From the NCBI RefSeq assembly GCF_001854185.1, contig NZ_CP017603.1:62001-126000 (forward strand): a DNA stretch of 64,000 nucleotides, read 5' to 3'. The position numbers were made by a program, and so were the translations under genes. This stretch comes from Clostridium formicaceticum. Its GTDB lineage: Bacteria > Bacillota > Clostridia > Peptostreptococcales > Natronincolaceae. The notes beneath the pieces are model-generated. The model searched no databases and was not told where the DNA came from. It was given only the letters and a program-made list of their open reading frames with translations. Shown here one piece after another: positions 26,777 through 35,626 of this stretch (the first letter of the stretch is position 1; each line of letters begins with the position of its first letter).

Positions 26777-28171
26777 CTATTCTATCACAATGACCGCACC
26801 GTTTTCTACATTTATCCAGTTATGGAGGAATTCTGCATGGCTGGTAAAGTTCCGTACACACATGTTGGAACGGGGAAATGTACCGATGGTATGAAGGTAT
26901 TCTATTAACCCGGGATCAATTTTCTCTCCATCCTCCTTCTCATAGGCTACTGGAACACCATGGATATAGGCTCCTCCTGTAAATCGTACGGCAAAAGGGG
27001 CATAGCCTGCAATATCCTGTGTACCACTTTCTAAATACTCAAAGCGATCTCTTTTTTCAATCACCTTGTAACTACCAAGAGTGGTTTCAAAGGAAAAATC
27101 TCCTGGAATTCCAGTGGTAGACAAGGTATATGATACAAGATGAAGTTCATCTTCACCAAGCTCAAAGGAAGCCTGGTTCTGCTGATCTCTGTCTACCACA
27201 ACTACGTGCTCCAGCCGGCTTAGCGTGACATCTGGATCAATATATTGTTTGGGTATATAGTAGTCTCCACCAAAAGTTGGAACATCAATATGGTAAAATT
27301 CCTCCGTCTCTTCTATGATGCGTACCAACATTCCGTCTGGTATATACCTAAATTCACTATTTGTATCTGCCTGCTGGTAGGCAGGAGCACTGTGGTAAAC
27401 TCTATAGCCATACGCATCTACTGCAGCATCTCCCTTTTGAGGAGGTGCACCATTTTGATTTTTATAGTTACTGACAAAGTGCAAATCTCCTTGGGCCACC
27501 TGCTGTCTTAACTGGTTGATGGCCTCTTCCATTCTATCAAAGCGAAAGTTTCTAGGAACACCTGTTGTTGCATGAAGATATCCTTCACCGACGCCATTAT
27601 CATCTTCAAATCCCACCCTATACCAAATGCTTGAATCCTCTAAGGCTTCACCTTCAACCCTTTGAAGGAGGGATAATTTCTCTAAGCTCTCTACTTGGGC
27701 AACAACGGTGGCATCTGGTGCTGGATTTTCTAAAATTTCTGCACCTTCCTCTGCCGTTACAAGGAAATAATCAAAAGAAATATCATATTGAAAATACTGA
27801 ATTGCATCATTGATGGTTTCAGGTAAGGTGGTGCTATATTCTTGCAACACAGTGTTCATCTTTTTAGATCCAATCTCTTGCAATACCTCTGTTTTCTGCT
27901 GTTGATTAAGGTAGGATATCCTGTTTTCTTCCTCCTCTTGAGTGTTTTCAGTGATCCTTAGATCATCTTCAAGATTGAAGCCGTTTATATTTTCTTCCAC
28001 TGCTTCCCCTTGAGGCTTGGCTAATCTATCTTCCTTAGGGACATCCTCTGCAGGTGTGGATTGCTGTCTTGGCGCAGGTGTCTCGTCGGGAGGCAGATTT
28101 CTGCGATATGCACAACTGGACAGTACAATCATCATGATAACGAATAGTGCTAGTGTAATTTTCTTATACAT
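26777..28171 (-). CDS. Lipoprotein with C-terminal L,D-transpeptidase-like domain
   Basis: A surface lipoprotein of about 464 residues. The start at 28171 has GGGGA 5-6 nt upstream; upstream TTG/ATG codons overlap that site. A signal peptide ends in lipobox VLSSC near residue 20. A Pro/Glu-rich linker follows, then two SH3-like segments (about 130-200 and 230-310). The C-terminal domain resembles YkuD L,D-transpeptidases: TTLGSYKV, the His in AYIHGVP and the Cys in RSNMCVRN. The usual SHGCIR box is altered (Gly to Met, His to Asn). Likely role: peptidoglycan cross-linking or cell-wall binding at the outer membrane face of the cell wall; catalytic activity is uncertain because of the changed box. 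Confidence 0.8.
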   Translation of the reverse strand: MYKKITLALFVIMMIVLSSCAYRRNLPPDETPAPRQQSTPAEDVPKEDRLAKPQGEAVEENINGFNLEDDLRITENTQEEEENRISYLNQQQKTEVLQEIGSKKMNTVLQEYSTTLPETINDAIQYFQYDISFDYFLVTAEEGAEILENPAPDATVVAQVESLEKLSLLQRVEGEALEDSSIWYRVGFEDDNGVGEGYLHATTGVPRNFRFDRMEEAINQLRQQVAQGDLHFVSNYKNQNGAPPQKGDAAVDAYGYRVYHSAPAYQQADTNSEFRYIPDGMLVRIIEETEEFYHIDVPTFGGDYYIPKQYIDPDVTLSRLEHVVVVDRDQQNQASFELGEDELHLVSYTLSTTGIPGDFSFETTLGSYKVIEKRDRFEYLESGTQDIAGYAPFAVRFTGGAYIHGVPVAYEKEDGEKIDPGLIEYLHTIGTFPRSNMCVRNFTSHAEFLHNWINVENGAVIVIE

Positions 28172-28330
28172 ATGCATCCCCAATCTTATGTTTTACTATT
28201 TGCTTGAATCTATCTTTCCCAAATAATTCTTCTATTATGTGTCCTATTAAAACAAAAATGCCAAAGGAATAGGTGTTGTCAATAACTCCATCCCCTCGAC
28301 ACTTACGTATATATCAAGTATATCAAAGAA

Positions 28331-28576
28331 TTATACCCACTCCCAATCGGTAAGCCATTTATTATAAGTAATAGACCACAATCGTTTTTGCAGCCTTCCA
28401 TCAACAACTCGATATCGCCACTCTGTTTCTTCCGCATTTATCACCACATTGGTATCTTTAGTGTAAATCATTGTCTCTGCTGCATACACAACATATTTAG
28501 GGCTAAAGACTCCACTCAGACATATTAAGAGCAGCCCAACTGTAGAGCAATGAACCACAAAATTTCTTAATTTCAT
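28331..28576 (-). CDS. Small secreted Trp-rich protein
   Basis: An 81-residue protein with a clear signal peptide (hydrophobic residues 10-26, probable cleavage after VVYAA). A mature part of about 47 residues is rich in Trp and charged residues (ETEWRYRV, LQKRLWSIT, WLTDWEWV). AAAGGAGAGG lies 4 nt before the ATG. It follows the BlaR1-like gene by 27 nt and is very probably in the BlaI-BlaR1 operon. I do not recognise a function. Position suggests a secreted peptide made when the regulator is released. Confidence 0.75.
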   Translation of the reverse strand: MKLRNFVVHCSTVGLLLICLSGVFSPKYVVYAAETMIYTKDTNVVINAEETEWRYRVVDGRLQKRLWSITYNKWLTDWEWV

Positions 28577-28603
28577 AAATCCTCTCCTTTCTCGGCAAAC
28601 CGT

Positions 28604-29758
28604 TTATTTAACCGACAATAATGAAAATGGTTCTTCGTTTATTTGGTTTATATTACATCTATATTGACCATCTGTATATAAGGAGTAAGTGCCATCTCCA
28701 TTAAGTATAAGAAATGAATTCTCCGGAGTAATGATAAAGGTCTCCTCATATCCTGCTTCAACCGTCGGAAAGTATCTTGGCTGTATCACAAACCTATACG
28801 AAGCAAAATGAGACAACAGAATCAAACCACAAAGCAAAAATATAGGGAATATGCGTTGCTTTTTCTTTCCGTCATATTCCAACACCAAGCGAAATCTTTG
28901 CTGGATTTTTTTTGTTTTACTTGTGCTGATTAATGCGGTGCTATTGACAGGTATAGTATGCTGGAAATTCTTTTTACCTGTTGATTTCATAACCTTTAGA
29001 ATGCTTTCCAAATACCTAATACGATCTTTCTCGTCCATTTGAGACGTAATGCTTAAGTCGCATTGAATTTCCAGTACATGATTTAACTCGTGCTTTAAAA
29101 GATGAACGAAAGGATTCCACCAAAATACCGAACTAATCAAATACATAGATAACTTGATCCATGTGTCTTTATGTAAAAAATGAGTCCATTCATGCAGCAG
29201 GATATTTTTCAGTTCACCATCTGAAAACTGTATATCCGGCAGATAAATCGTAGGTTTAAAAAATCCTGTAATCATAGGGATACTGATTTCTTTGGATTGT
29301 ATGATTTTAACCTTCATGTTTTTCTGGCTTTTCGCGATAATCTCATCCATACACAAAATAATTCGCATATCCCGTGTTCCGTCAACAACGCCGACAGAAT
29401 TGTTCAATTGAATTAATTGGCATATATATTTTTGCAAATTATAAATGCTTCCTACCACCCAAACAACAAGCAGCACATCATAGATACGTATTACAACAAC
29501 ACCATCGAAAGCTGTAAATAGTGACATAGTAAGAAAATTAATAACAGCAGGCAAAATAATTTCAGAGGGTAAAACAACTGTCGCTGGAAGTTCAACGGAA
29601 CAAAGCAAACGGAAAATGCTTGTAACTGTTAGAAGTGCCAAAGGTGCAATGCTGAAATGGATGAGAAAACTGTTGCGGCGCCTCATGAAGGCAATCATTG
29701 CAATATATATGTTGCACCAGAATATTGAAGTAATGAATGAAAAAATTGTGATGCTCAT
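28604..29758 (-). CDS. BlaR1/M56-family sensor metallopeptidase
   Basis: A 384-residue membrane protein. Four N-terminal helices surround a cytosolic zinc protease loop with LLHEWTHFLHKD, the HExxH motif near residue 190. A further helix lies near residue 310, then a short outside tail of about 60 residues. The penicillin-binding sensor domain of true BlaR1 is absent, so the signal is not expected to be a beta-lactam sensed by acylation. The family inactivates the partner BlaI repressor by proteolysis when a signal is sensed. It overlaps the blaI-like gene by 4 nt. Confidence 0.92.
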   Translation of the reverse strand: MSITIFSFITSIFWCNIYIAMIAFMRRRNSFLIHFSIAPLALLTVTSIFRLLCSVELPATVVLPSEIILPAVINFLTMSLFTAFDGVVVIRIYDVLLVVWVVGSIYNLQKYICQLIQLNNSVGVVDGTRDMRIILCMDEIIAKSQKNMKVKIIQSKEISIPMITGFFKPTIYLPDIQFSDGELKNILLHEWTHFLHKDTWIKLSMYLISSVFWWNPFVHLLKHELNHVLEIQCDLSITSQMDEKDRIRYLESILKVMKSTGKKNFQHTIPVNSTALISTSKTKKIQQRFRLVLEYDGKKKQRIFPIFLLCGLILLSHFASYRFVIQPRYFPTVEAGYEETFIITPENSFLILNGDGTYSLYTDGQYRCNINQINEEPFSLLSVK

Positions 29759-30162
29759 TTCTTCTCCCGCTTCCGTGCCTGTAATATAGCCTCCAATTTT
29801 TCCAATGTCTCGTTATCAATCTCATCATCTTGAATAAGCGTAGATACAAGACAGGCAATGGCAGAAGATTTAGATTTAAGATAATTTGCACTTTGCTTAA
29901 ACTGCATTATGTGATATTTCTCTTGAGTAATCATCGGAGAAAACGTACGTCCATAATTTTTACCAGTCTTTATATAGCCGTCTACCTTAATTGCACCTTT
30001 TTCCAGTAAGCTGTTTAATAAAATATGAATAGAGCTGTCTTTCCAAGAACGTTCCGGAGAAAGTTCAATAATTTCAGAACGAGACAAAGCCCTGCCTTGT
30101 GTCCACATAAGCTCCATAATTTGCTGTTCATTTTTTGTTAACGAAAATGATGCTTTATCCAT
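29755..30162 (-). CDS. BlaI/MecI/CopY-family repressor
   Basis: A 135-residue winged-helix repressor starting FSLTKNEQQIMELMWTQGRALSRSEI, with HTH SWKDSSIHILLNSLLEKGAIK and the C-terminal dimer/cleavage region. It overlaps the BlaR1-like gene by 4 nt and forms the usual two-component protease-repressor pair. Its promoter (30226-30254) carries an inverted repeat in the start region, and a divergent consensus promoter with a perfect 19-bp dyad lies 150 bp further on. Both are likely targets. Confidence 0.93.
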   Translation of the reverse strand: MDKASFSLTKNEQQIMELMWTQGRALSRSEIIELSPERSWKDSSIHILLNSLLEKGAIKVDGYIKTGKNYGRTFSPMITQEKYHIMQFKQSANYLKSKSSAIACLVSTLIQDDEIDNETLEKLEAILQARKREKK

Positions 30163-30204
30163 TAAATCACCTCAATATATTATATTTAATAAGGTTATAT
30201 TAAG

Positions 30205-30254
30205 TATTACTATATTATATGTAATATTATAAGAACTTTTTTTTATAATGTCAA
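30205..30254 (-). promoter_or_regulatory. Consensus promoter and dyad of the BlaI operon
   Basis: The minus strand has TTGACA (30254-30249), a 17-nt spacer and TATAAT (30231-30226), a perfect sigma-A promoter. An inverted repeat TATTAC-N10-GTAATA (30205-30226) covers the start region, a natural autoregulatory BlaI site. Confidence 0.75.
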
Positions 30255-30404
30255 TGAAAATCCAATTATACAAGATAGGTTTTAAGCTATATTTGTCAAG
30301 GGATTCCTGCTTAAACAATAAAACCAAGCAATTGATTTCGGTATTGTTCGTTAGTATATAGCTTTAAACCTTTTATTTGTATAAACTAAAATTCTCATTT
30401 TGTA

Positions 30405-30457
30405 TTGACATATATAATTATGTTAAATATAATACAGTTATATTTAACATAATTATA
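30405..30457 (+). promoter_or_regulatory. Divergent consensus promoter with 19-bp perfect inverted repeat
   Basis: On the plus strand TTGACA (30405-30410), 17 nt and TATAAT (30428-30433) form a perfect promoter. A 19-bp perfect inverted repeat (30413-30431 and 30439-30457, 7-nt spacer) overlaps the -10. It contains TTATATTTAA, also present in the BlaI leader near 30180-30190. It would drive rightward transcription through an IS relic toward the subtilase. Confidence 0.75.
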
Positions 30458-30514
30458 TTAATTTTCAAATAATGGACTTAGTAATGAAGGACAAGCATTA
30501 AAAGTGTGTCATGC

Positions 30515-31243
30515 GCAATAATTTACATACAAAAGAAAAAAGAAATATAAATGTGCACAATGACCCCTGATTAAGGAGTGTTTCTTATGTACATTTATAT
30601 TCCTCTAGAAACACTACAGCTACTATTATTTTCAAAGGAACTGTTATCAATACCTAACTACAAATATTTTGTTTACTTTGTTTGCTTGTGGTAATACAAA
30701 TCAAGGCAAATAACACCACTGGAGTATATTAGGCTTCATTGGCTCTTTTTTCACTAACCACTTCCCTTTGTTTTCCACTGATTTTCAGACTATTATTGGA
30801 TAAATCTAAGGGTTTTCAGTGGGCAAACGATATCGATGACATAGCTACTCCAATGAACTTTTGGCATAATGCCCATGCTGCACTATTTCAGTTCTGTAAT
30901 TAGGCTCTTAAGTATCCGGCCAGAACAGTAGCAGATACATACTTTAGCAATAAGTCATTCATCCAACCTTATATTAGATAGAACCACTCCTATAAAATAT
31001 TCAAATAGTAGTTGACTTCAAACACAAGTTTATCGAGGGGATATCCCTTGGACATTAGAACTTAGTTTTAAAAAGCTTCGTATCTACCTGAGTACATTTT
31101 CCTTAGAAAAACTTGTTTTCTCCAAAACCGCATTAGATCAAGAAGTAGAGAAAAATATATCAGTAAAAGATGCTATACTTACTATTGCTTCATAACAGTA
31201 GTAAAGTTAAATTCTTAAGGCTTTAATTTGTGCAAAACTATAG
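30515..31243 (+). mobile_element. Degraded IS copy A (DDE transposase relic)
   Basis: Sequence parallels the element at 41277-42557: the GTACATTTATATTCCTC start region, NFWHNAHAALFQF, ADTYFSNKSFIQ and the C-terminus KTALDQEVEKN...DAILTIAS. Several deletions and stops are present. The right inverted-repeat end GCAAAACTATAG is preserved at 31232-31243; the left end is not recognisable. Not functional. Confidence 0.8.
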
Positions 31244-31284
31244 TAAATTATAGAATCATTATTCCAAACAAGGGGGTTTTTATT

Positions 31285-34059
31285 ATGCGAAAGATAATAT
31301 CGTTTTTTACAGCTTTAGTTTTACTGCTGAGTTGTTTTACAATTATTCAACCAATTGCGGTAAAGGCAGAAGGTAAATCTACGTTGCCTTTTACAATAGC
31401 TGTTGAAAATTTAGTTGCAAACAATGTTGTAGATATTAAATTTTCAAGTGATGAAAAAGTACAATTGTACATTCATGAAGAAAACACTACTAAAAAAGAA
31501 TCAATTTATTCATCAGTAGTAGAAAATAGCGTGTCTATAGAAGGAATTTTATTAAATCAAAAGTATAGCATTGATGTTGAAACAGTTTCAAAAGAATTAT
31601 ATACCGGTTATTTTATTTTATACAATAAGGCTGAAAGTGAAGTCATTGGGTTAATACTTGATATAAATAAAGTTGAAAGAAACATAAATTTTGAAGATGA
31701 CACAGACTATACCCGAAGGATACAAGACACTGTTACAAGTGTTGTATATGAAAGGGAAAAAAATGATAATTTAAACACAGCTAATAAGTTATTTGAAGAG
31801 GTTATTTATGGAAAAATTAGTGCTTCTAATGATGTAGATTATTTTAAGACGATGTTTTATGAAAAAGGGGATGTTGTATTTTTATTAGACAATATACCTG
31901 ATGGTAAAGACTTTGACTTGTATGTTTATGACAGTAATAAAAAACAAATTGCTTCATCCTGTAGTACAAATAACTTTGAAACCATCACGATTAAAGATGT
32001 AAAGCTAAATGATTGGTATTATATAAAAGTTGCCGGATACAATAAATCCTTTGATAACGATAACTATTATAGACTTACAGTCAGCCATATCCCTAAAAAA
32101 ATTGTCAACTATGGTCATACTTTTGAAACAGCAAGAATCCTCACCACACAAAATGACGTGGAGGGTGAAATATTATTTGATGGAGATAGTAACTATTTCA
32201 AATTTACACCGGCGGAAGACGCATATTATGTAATCTATACAACTGGAACTACAGATACATATGGTTATTTATACAATAAAGATAGATATCTAATTGCCAG
32301 CAATGATGACAAACCCGATGATCCTTATGGAAACTTTGAAATAAAAGAGAAGCTAAAATCAAAGGAACAATATTTTATACAGGTTAAGCATTACAGCATT
32401 GGTACGAGAAGATTTACCCTAAAGGTTGAAAAAGAAAGCAATAAAGAAGAAACCTACAACAATATTGATAACCCCATCGTAGTTGAAATGAATACAGAGT
32501 ATCCAGGAATCATCCCAACTGAAGATTCTCAAAACTGGTTTTCATTTACCCCAGAAGCTACAGGTAGTTATAGCATCACTTCAAAAGGAAGTGCAGATAC
32601 ATACGGCATACTCTATGATGATACAAAAACAAATATTATGATGGAAAATAGTGATGGTCTTAATACCAAAGCATTTGAACTTGCCAATACCCTTCTTGAA
32701 GGCAAAACCTATTATATTAAGGTTACTGCCGAAAATTTTGATTTACAAAATAATCAATATAACTTGTTCATTGAAAAGCTAAACAACCCTGATGATGAGA
32801 ACTTTCAAGAACAATGGGGATTGCTGAATTACTTGAATGGAGTAGATATTAATATTCTTCCTGCATGGCAATACAGCAAAGGAAATGGCTTTAAAATAGG
32901 TATTGCAGATACCGGTACAGATGATAATCATATAGATTTGAAAAAGAATATTGATTTAACGCTGGCTTATAATTTTATTCATAATATGAAAGATGTTTTT
33001 CCTGCTAATGAGAACCTCTCTGCTTCATCAGCAAGAGCAGGCCACGGAACGCACGTTGCAGGAATTATAGGAGCTGAGGCAAATAATGGACAAGGCATAG
33101 CAGGAATTGCACCAGAATCCACCCCTATACCTTTAAAAGTTCTGGGAAGTAGAATACCAGAGTATCCGGTTTATAACGGTGCAATAGCATCTTTTGTCAA
33201 TTCAATTCAGTATGCGAAAGATAATGATATTAGGATAATGAATTGCAGCTTTGGGGGTTATGCCCCAGCTGTTTCAGAACAAGAGGCAATGCTAAAAGCA
33301 GAAGAAATATTATTTGTAATAGCTGCTGGAAATGACGGAAACGATTTAAGTATCAATCCTGAATACCCTGCTTGTTATTATCATGACAATTCTATCGTTG
33401 TAGCAGCTGTTAACGCTAATGGAGAACTAGCCATATTTTCAAATTATGGTGGACCAACGGACATCGCTGCACCAGGAGAAAAAATATTGAGTACCTATCC
33501 TCAAAACAATTATACCTACAAGAATGGTACATCAATGGCAGCGCCAGTAGTATCAGCTGTTGCAGGATTAGTCTGGTCAGATGATTTAGGCTTAACACCC
33601 ATAGAGATTAAGGAAAGATTAACTGCTGATAGTAACGTAACAAAATTGGACAGCTTGAAGAATAAGGTATTAAGCGACGGAGTTGTTAATGCTTTCAAAG
33701 CGATAGTTTCAAATAAAACCGAAACAAGTGCAAGAAGTATAAAAGGGATTGATAGAAATATATTTGGTCGGGATATTAAAGCAAAAATAAAATACTACAA
33801 AGACAATACAAAAAATCATGAAAAAACAGATAAAATCATAGTGAAATTTGCTGATGGAGTAGAGCTTGTAGATTTTATCAACAATATAAATCAAAAAAAT
33901 ATATTTAAAAAAATGAAACAAGTCGAACATCTTGAATTAATTAACGCTTATGTATTTGAATTTTCCACTGTTGAAGAAGCAGATAAAGCAGTAGATGTAT
34001 TTAACGCTTATGGAGAAGTTGTTTATGCTGAACCAAATTATTTGAGAAGTCAAAATTAG
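31285..34059 (+). CDS. Secreted subtilase (S8) with PPC-like repeats and C-terminal propeptide-like domain
   Basis: A 924-residue exported serine protease. The signal peptide (about 1-28) ends near IAVKA. Three repeats of about 100 residues resembling bacterial pre-peptidase domains follow (about 165-480; DYFKTMF, NYFKFTP, NWFSFTP cores). The S8 domain is about 525-775 with catalytic Asp in IADTGTD (about 542), His in GHGTHVAG (about 587) and Ser in GTSMAAP (about 750). The last about 90 residues (DKIIVKFADGVELV...VYAEPNYL) look like an I9-type propeptide, normally N-terminal. The start at 31285 follows AAGGGGG by 8 nt; the longer reading runs into the IS end. The catalytic half is duplicated at 35.6-37.0 kb. 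Possible role: processing secreted proteins of this island. Confidence 0.92.
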   Translation: MRKIISFFTALVLLLSCFTIIQPIAVKAEGKSTLPFTIAVENLVANNVVDIKFSSDEKVQLYIHEENTTKKESIYSSVVENSVSIEGILLNQKYSIDVETVSKELYTGYFILYNKAESEVIGLILDINKVERNINFEDDTDYTRRIQDTVTSVVYEREKNDNLNTANKLFEEVIYGKISASNDVDYFKTMFYEKGDVVFLLDNIPDGKDFDLYVYDSNKKQIASSCSTNNFETITIKDVKLNDWYYIKVAGYNKSFDNDNYYRLTVSHIPKKIVNYGHTFETARILTTQNDVEGEILFDGDSNYFKFTPAEDAYYVIYTTGTTDTYGYLYNKDRYLIASNDDKPDDPYGNFEIKEKLKSKEQYFIQVKHYSIGTRRFTLKVEKESNKEETYNNIDNPIVVEMNTEYPGIIPTEDSQNWFSFTPEATGSYSITSKGSADTYGILYDDTKTNIMMENSDGLNTKAFELANTLLEGKTYYIKVTAENFDLQNNQYNLFIEKLNNPDDENFQEQWGLLNYLNGVDINILPAWQYSKGNGFKIGIADTGTDDNHIDLKKNIDLTLAYNFIHNMKDVFPANENLSASSARAGHGTHVAGIIGAEANNGQGIAGIAPESTPIPLKVLGSRIPEYPVYNGAIASFVNSIQYAKDNDIRIMNCSFGGYAPAVSEQEAMLKAEEILFVIAAGNDGNDLSINPEYPACYYHDNSIVVAAVNANGELAIFSNYGGPTDIAAPGEKILSTYPQNNYTYKNGTSMAAPVVSAVAGLVWSDDLGLTPIEIKERLTADSNVTKLDSLKNKVLSDGVVNAFKAIVSNKTETSARSIKGIDRNIFGRDIKAKIKYYKDNTKNHEKTDKIIVKFADGVELVDFINNINQKNIFKKMKQVEHLELINAYVFEFSTVEEADKAVDVFNAYGEVVYAEPNYLRSQN

Positions 34060-34077
34060 AGTAAATTTGATTCTGGG

Positions 34078-34118
34078 TTTAGAATTCAATCTATATTTGT
34101 TATAGATTGAATTCTAAA
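34078..34118 (+). terminator. Perfect 18-bp hairpin after the subtilase
   Basis: TTTAGAATTCAATCTATA and its complement flank loop TTTGT, 19 nt after the stop codon. There is no long T run, so it may stabilise the message as well as stop transcription. An identical copy follows the second subtilase at 36992-37032. Confidence 0.65.
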
Positions 34119-34131
34119 TAATACAAATGAA

Positions 34132-34235
34132 AGGGTGATTCTATGATTGATGTGGGTCCACCAATTTAGATAGGCTTTTGCGCCGCCTAATACTTGGTAA
34201 GCATTAGGATGTGCAAAAGCCAATAGGAGGATTTA
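34132..34235 (+). promoter_or_regulatory. Structured leader element, copy 1
   Basis: GAAAGGGTGATTCT precedes a tiny ORF (MIDVGPPI, stop). A long hairpin follows: GGCTTTTGC pairs with GCAAAAGCC, enclosing CCTAATACTT/AAGCATTAGG, with internal loops GCCG and ATGT. It ends before AATAGGAGG. Copies at 37046 and 38108 keep the outline with substitutions. It lies in the leader of the small beta protein gene, so it could be an attenuator or unclassified RNA. Confidence 0.6.
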
Positions 34236-34327
34236 TAGAGACAAATATTTCGACTAGTTTTAGAATTAAGTAATTGTAACACATCGGAGTTTTCGAGGAA
34301 ACCAACCAAATAAGAGGAGGAATTAAA

Positions 34328-34813
34328 ATGAAAAAAATAACATTAATTCTATCATTACTTCTAGTTTTATTTTCAATAAGTTTTATATTTGCAAGTGCCA
34401 ATCAAAAACCTATTGAAGGAGTAGTGATTGAAACAAACGAAGATGATGCTGATGTTAGCATGGAAGAAGTAGTAATTGAAACAAACGAAGATGATTCTGA
34501 TGATAGAGAACCAAGGGATAGTTATCTAGCAATTAGGGATGAATCCATTGGTTCTAGTGGCAGGCGTTGGGATCAACCTGAAGGATATAATTCTTATCGT
34601 ATACATGTAACAAACAATAGAAATGAGGAATTAACAGTTACTGTATCCTATGATAATGGTAATAAACGTTGGAGTTTTGAAGTACCAGCAAACGATAGTA
34701 GGACAAGAACTGTAAATAATGCGTGGAGCGGTAGACATAATGTAAGTTTTACAACAAGTAGTGGAGCATTATCAGGTACTATAAGTGTTAGAGTATCAGA
34801 TGAAAACCTTTAA
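34328..34813 (+). CDS. Small secreted beta-rich protein, paralogue 1
   Basis: A 161-residue exported protein. The signal peptide (1-22) ends SISFIFASANQ. An acidic repeat follows, with VVIETNEDD occurring twice (about residues 30-55). A C-terminal domain of about 95 residues is rich in Thr, Val, Asn and Trp and predicted all-beta (YRIHVTNNR, LTVTVSYDNG, RWSFEVPAND, HNVSFTTSSG, GTISVRVS). AGAGGAGG precedes the ATG. It is about 93% identical to the protein at 40455, but that one has Cys where this has Ser, so this copy lacks the lipobox and would be released. I do not recognise the family. Candidate effector, immunity or adhesion protein of the island. Confidence 0.85.
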   Translation: MKKITLILSLLLVLFSISFIFASANQKPIEGVVIETNEDDADVSMEEVVIETNEDDSDDREPRDSYLAIRDESIGSSGRRWDQPEGYNSYRIHVTNNRNEELTVTVSYDNGNKRWSFEVPANDSRTRTVNNAWSGRHNVSFTTSSGALSGTISVRVSDENL

Positions 34814-34844
34814 TGAATTTATTAATAGTTAACTATTAATAAAT

Positions 34845-34889
34845 AAAAAGCAGGGTAGAAATTTTCAAAAAAATACTACCTTGCTTTTA
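34845..34889 (+). terminator. Terminator after paralogue 1
   Basis: AAAAAGCAGGGTAG pairs with CTACCTTGCTTTT around a 17-nt loop, with a T-rich descending arm. A perfect 20-nt palindrome (ATTAATAGTT/AACTATTAAT, 34821-34840) lies just before it. The unit is repeated at 40972. Confidence 0.75.
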
Positions 34890-34980
34890 TAACTCATTGA
34901 TCTTTATTAAATCAAGCAAGGAACAAGTATGTTGAATGAATCAGCCTCAAATTCATTATAGCAAATACATTAAACAAACT

Positions 34981-35018
34981 AAAATATACTGTTCTTTCTA
35001 ATGAGGACAGTATATTTT
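34981..35018 (+). promoter_or_regulatory. Hairpin leader of the 25-residue ORF, copy 1
   Basis: A perfect 12-bp stem, AAAATATACTGT with its complement, 14-nt loop, sits 16 nt before the ATG of the tiny ORF. It could be an upstream terminator or a regulatory hairpin. Identical at 41108. Confidence 0.55.
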
Positions 35019-35034
35019 AGAGAGGAATAAAACT

Positions 35035-35112
35035 ATGAAAAAAAGAAGTTTAGCAATAATTGGTTCCCTTTTTATTGTATTAATAAATGCATTTGTTTTT
35101 TTATGCATTTAA
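35035..35112 (+). CDS. 25-residue hydrophobic ORF, copy 1
   Basis: It starts MKKRSLAIIGSLFIV and ends FVFLCI. A basic N-terminus and about 20 hydrophobic residues form a single membrane helix. GAGAGG lies 9 nt before the ATG and a hairpin with T-rich tail follows (35115-35168). An identical ORF occurs at 41162. It may be a membrane-acting micropeptide or a truncated lipoprotein signal sequence; LCI-stop makes the second reading real. Confidence 0.5.
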   Translation: MKKRSLAIIGSLFIVLINAFVFLCI

Positions 35113-35149
35113 AACAAAACGCAATATATTTCAAAAGAATATTCACATA

Positions 35150-35626
35150 CTATAGTTTTGCGCTTTTTAAATAATTACCAGAAATTGACGTAATAATTTG
35201 CAAAATAAAAGAGGAATATATGTACAAAATAACCCCGGCAAAGGAGTGATTCTTGTGTACATTTATATTCCTCAAGAAATACTACAGTTGTTATTATTCC
35301 CAGACAGCTTTATGGTCCACGGGGCATTACTGGTAGCTTATGACACTAGCCTGATTGCTAAGAATTCCGAGAAAATACTAGGTATCCAAAAGTGGAATAA
35401 TCATAGCGGAAATGCAGACGAAGGTGAATATATTGTTGGGCACCACTGGGGTATATTGGGTTTAGTTGGCTCTTTTCTCACCAAAAGGTTCCTATGCTTC
35501 CCACTGATCTTTCGGTTGATATCCGGTAAGTCTAACCCCTGTCAATGGATCTGCGATGCTGACGGAATGGCAAGACCAATGAACTTTTGGGATAATGCCC
35601 ATGCTGCATTGTTTCAGTTTACAGAT
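35150..35626 (+). mobile_element. IS copy B, left part only
   Basis: Left terminal repeat CTATAGTTTTGCGC at 35150 and the first about 140 codons of the transposase are nearly identical to copy C (41277). The element is cut after codons for ALFQFTD at 35626 and joined directly to subtilase sequence. Confidence 0.85.

Noticed and set aside
29592-29891. Minus-strand 99-codon frame across the blaI/blaR1 junction
   Set aside because: It overlaps both well-supported genes in another frame and lacks a ribosome site.
33416-33930. Minus-strand ORFs inside the subtilase genes
   Set aside because: They are mirrored in both copies and are shadows of the strongly biased subtilase coding frame, without ribosome sites.
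34132-34235. Cyclic-di-GMP-I riboswitch
   Set aside because: The 3' half (GTGCAAAAGCC) faintly resembles it, but the required 5' GGCAAACC-type strand and the tetraloop receptor are absent.
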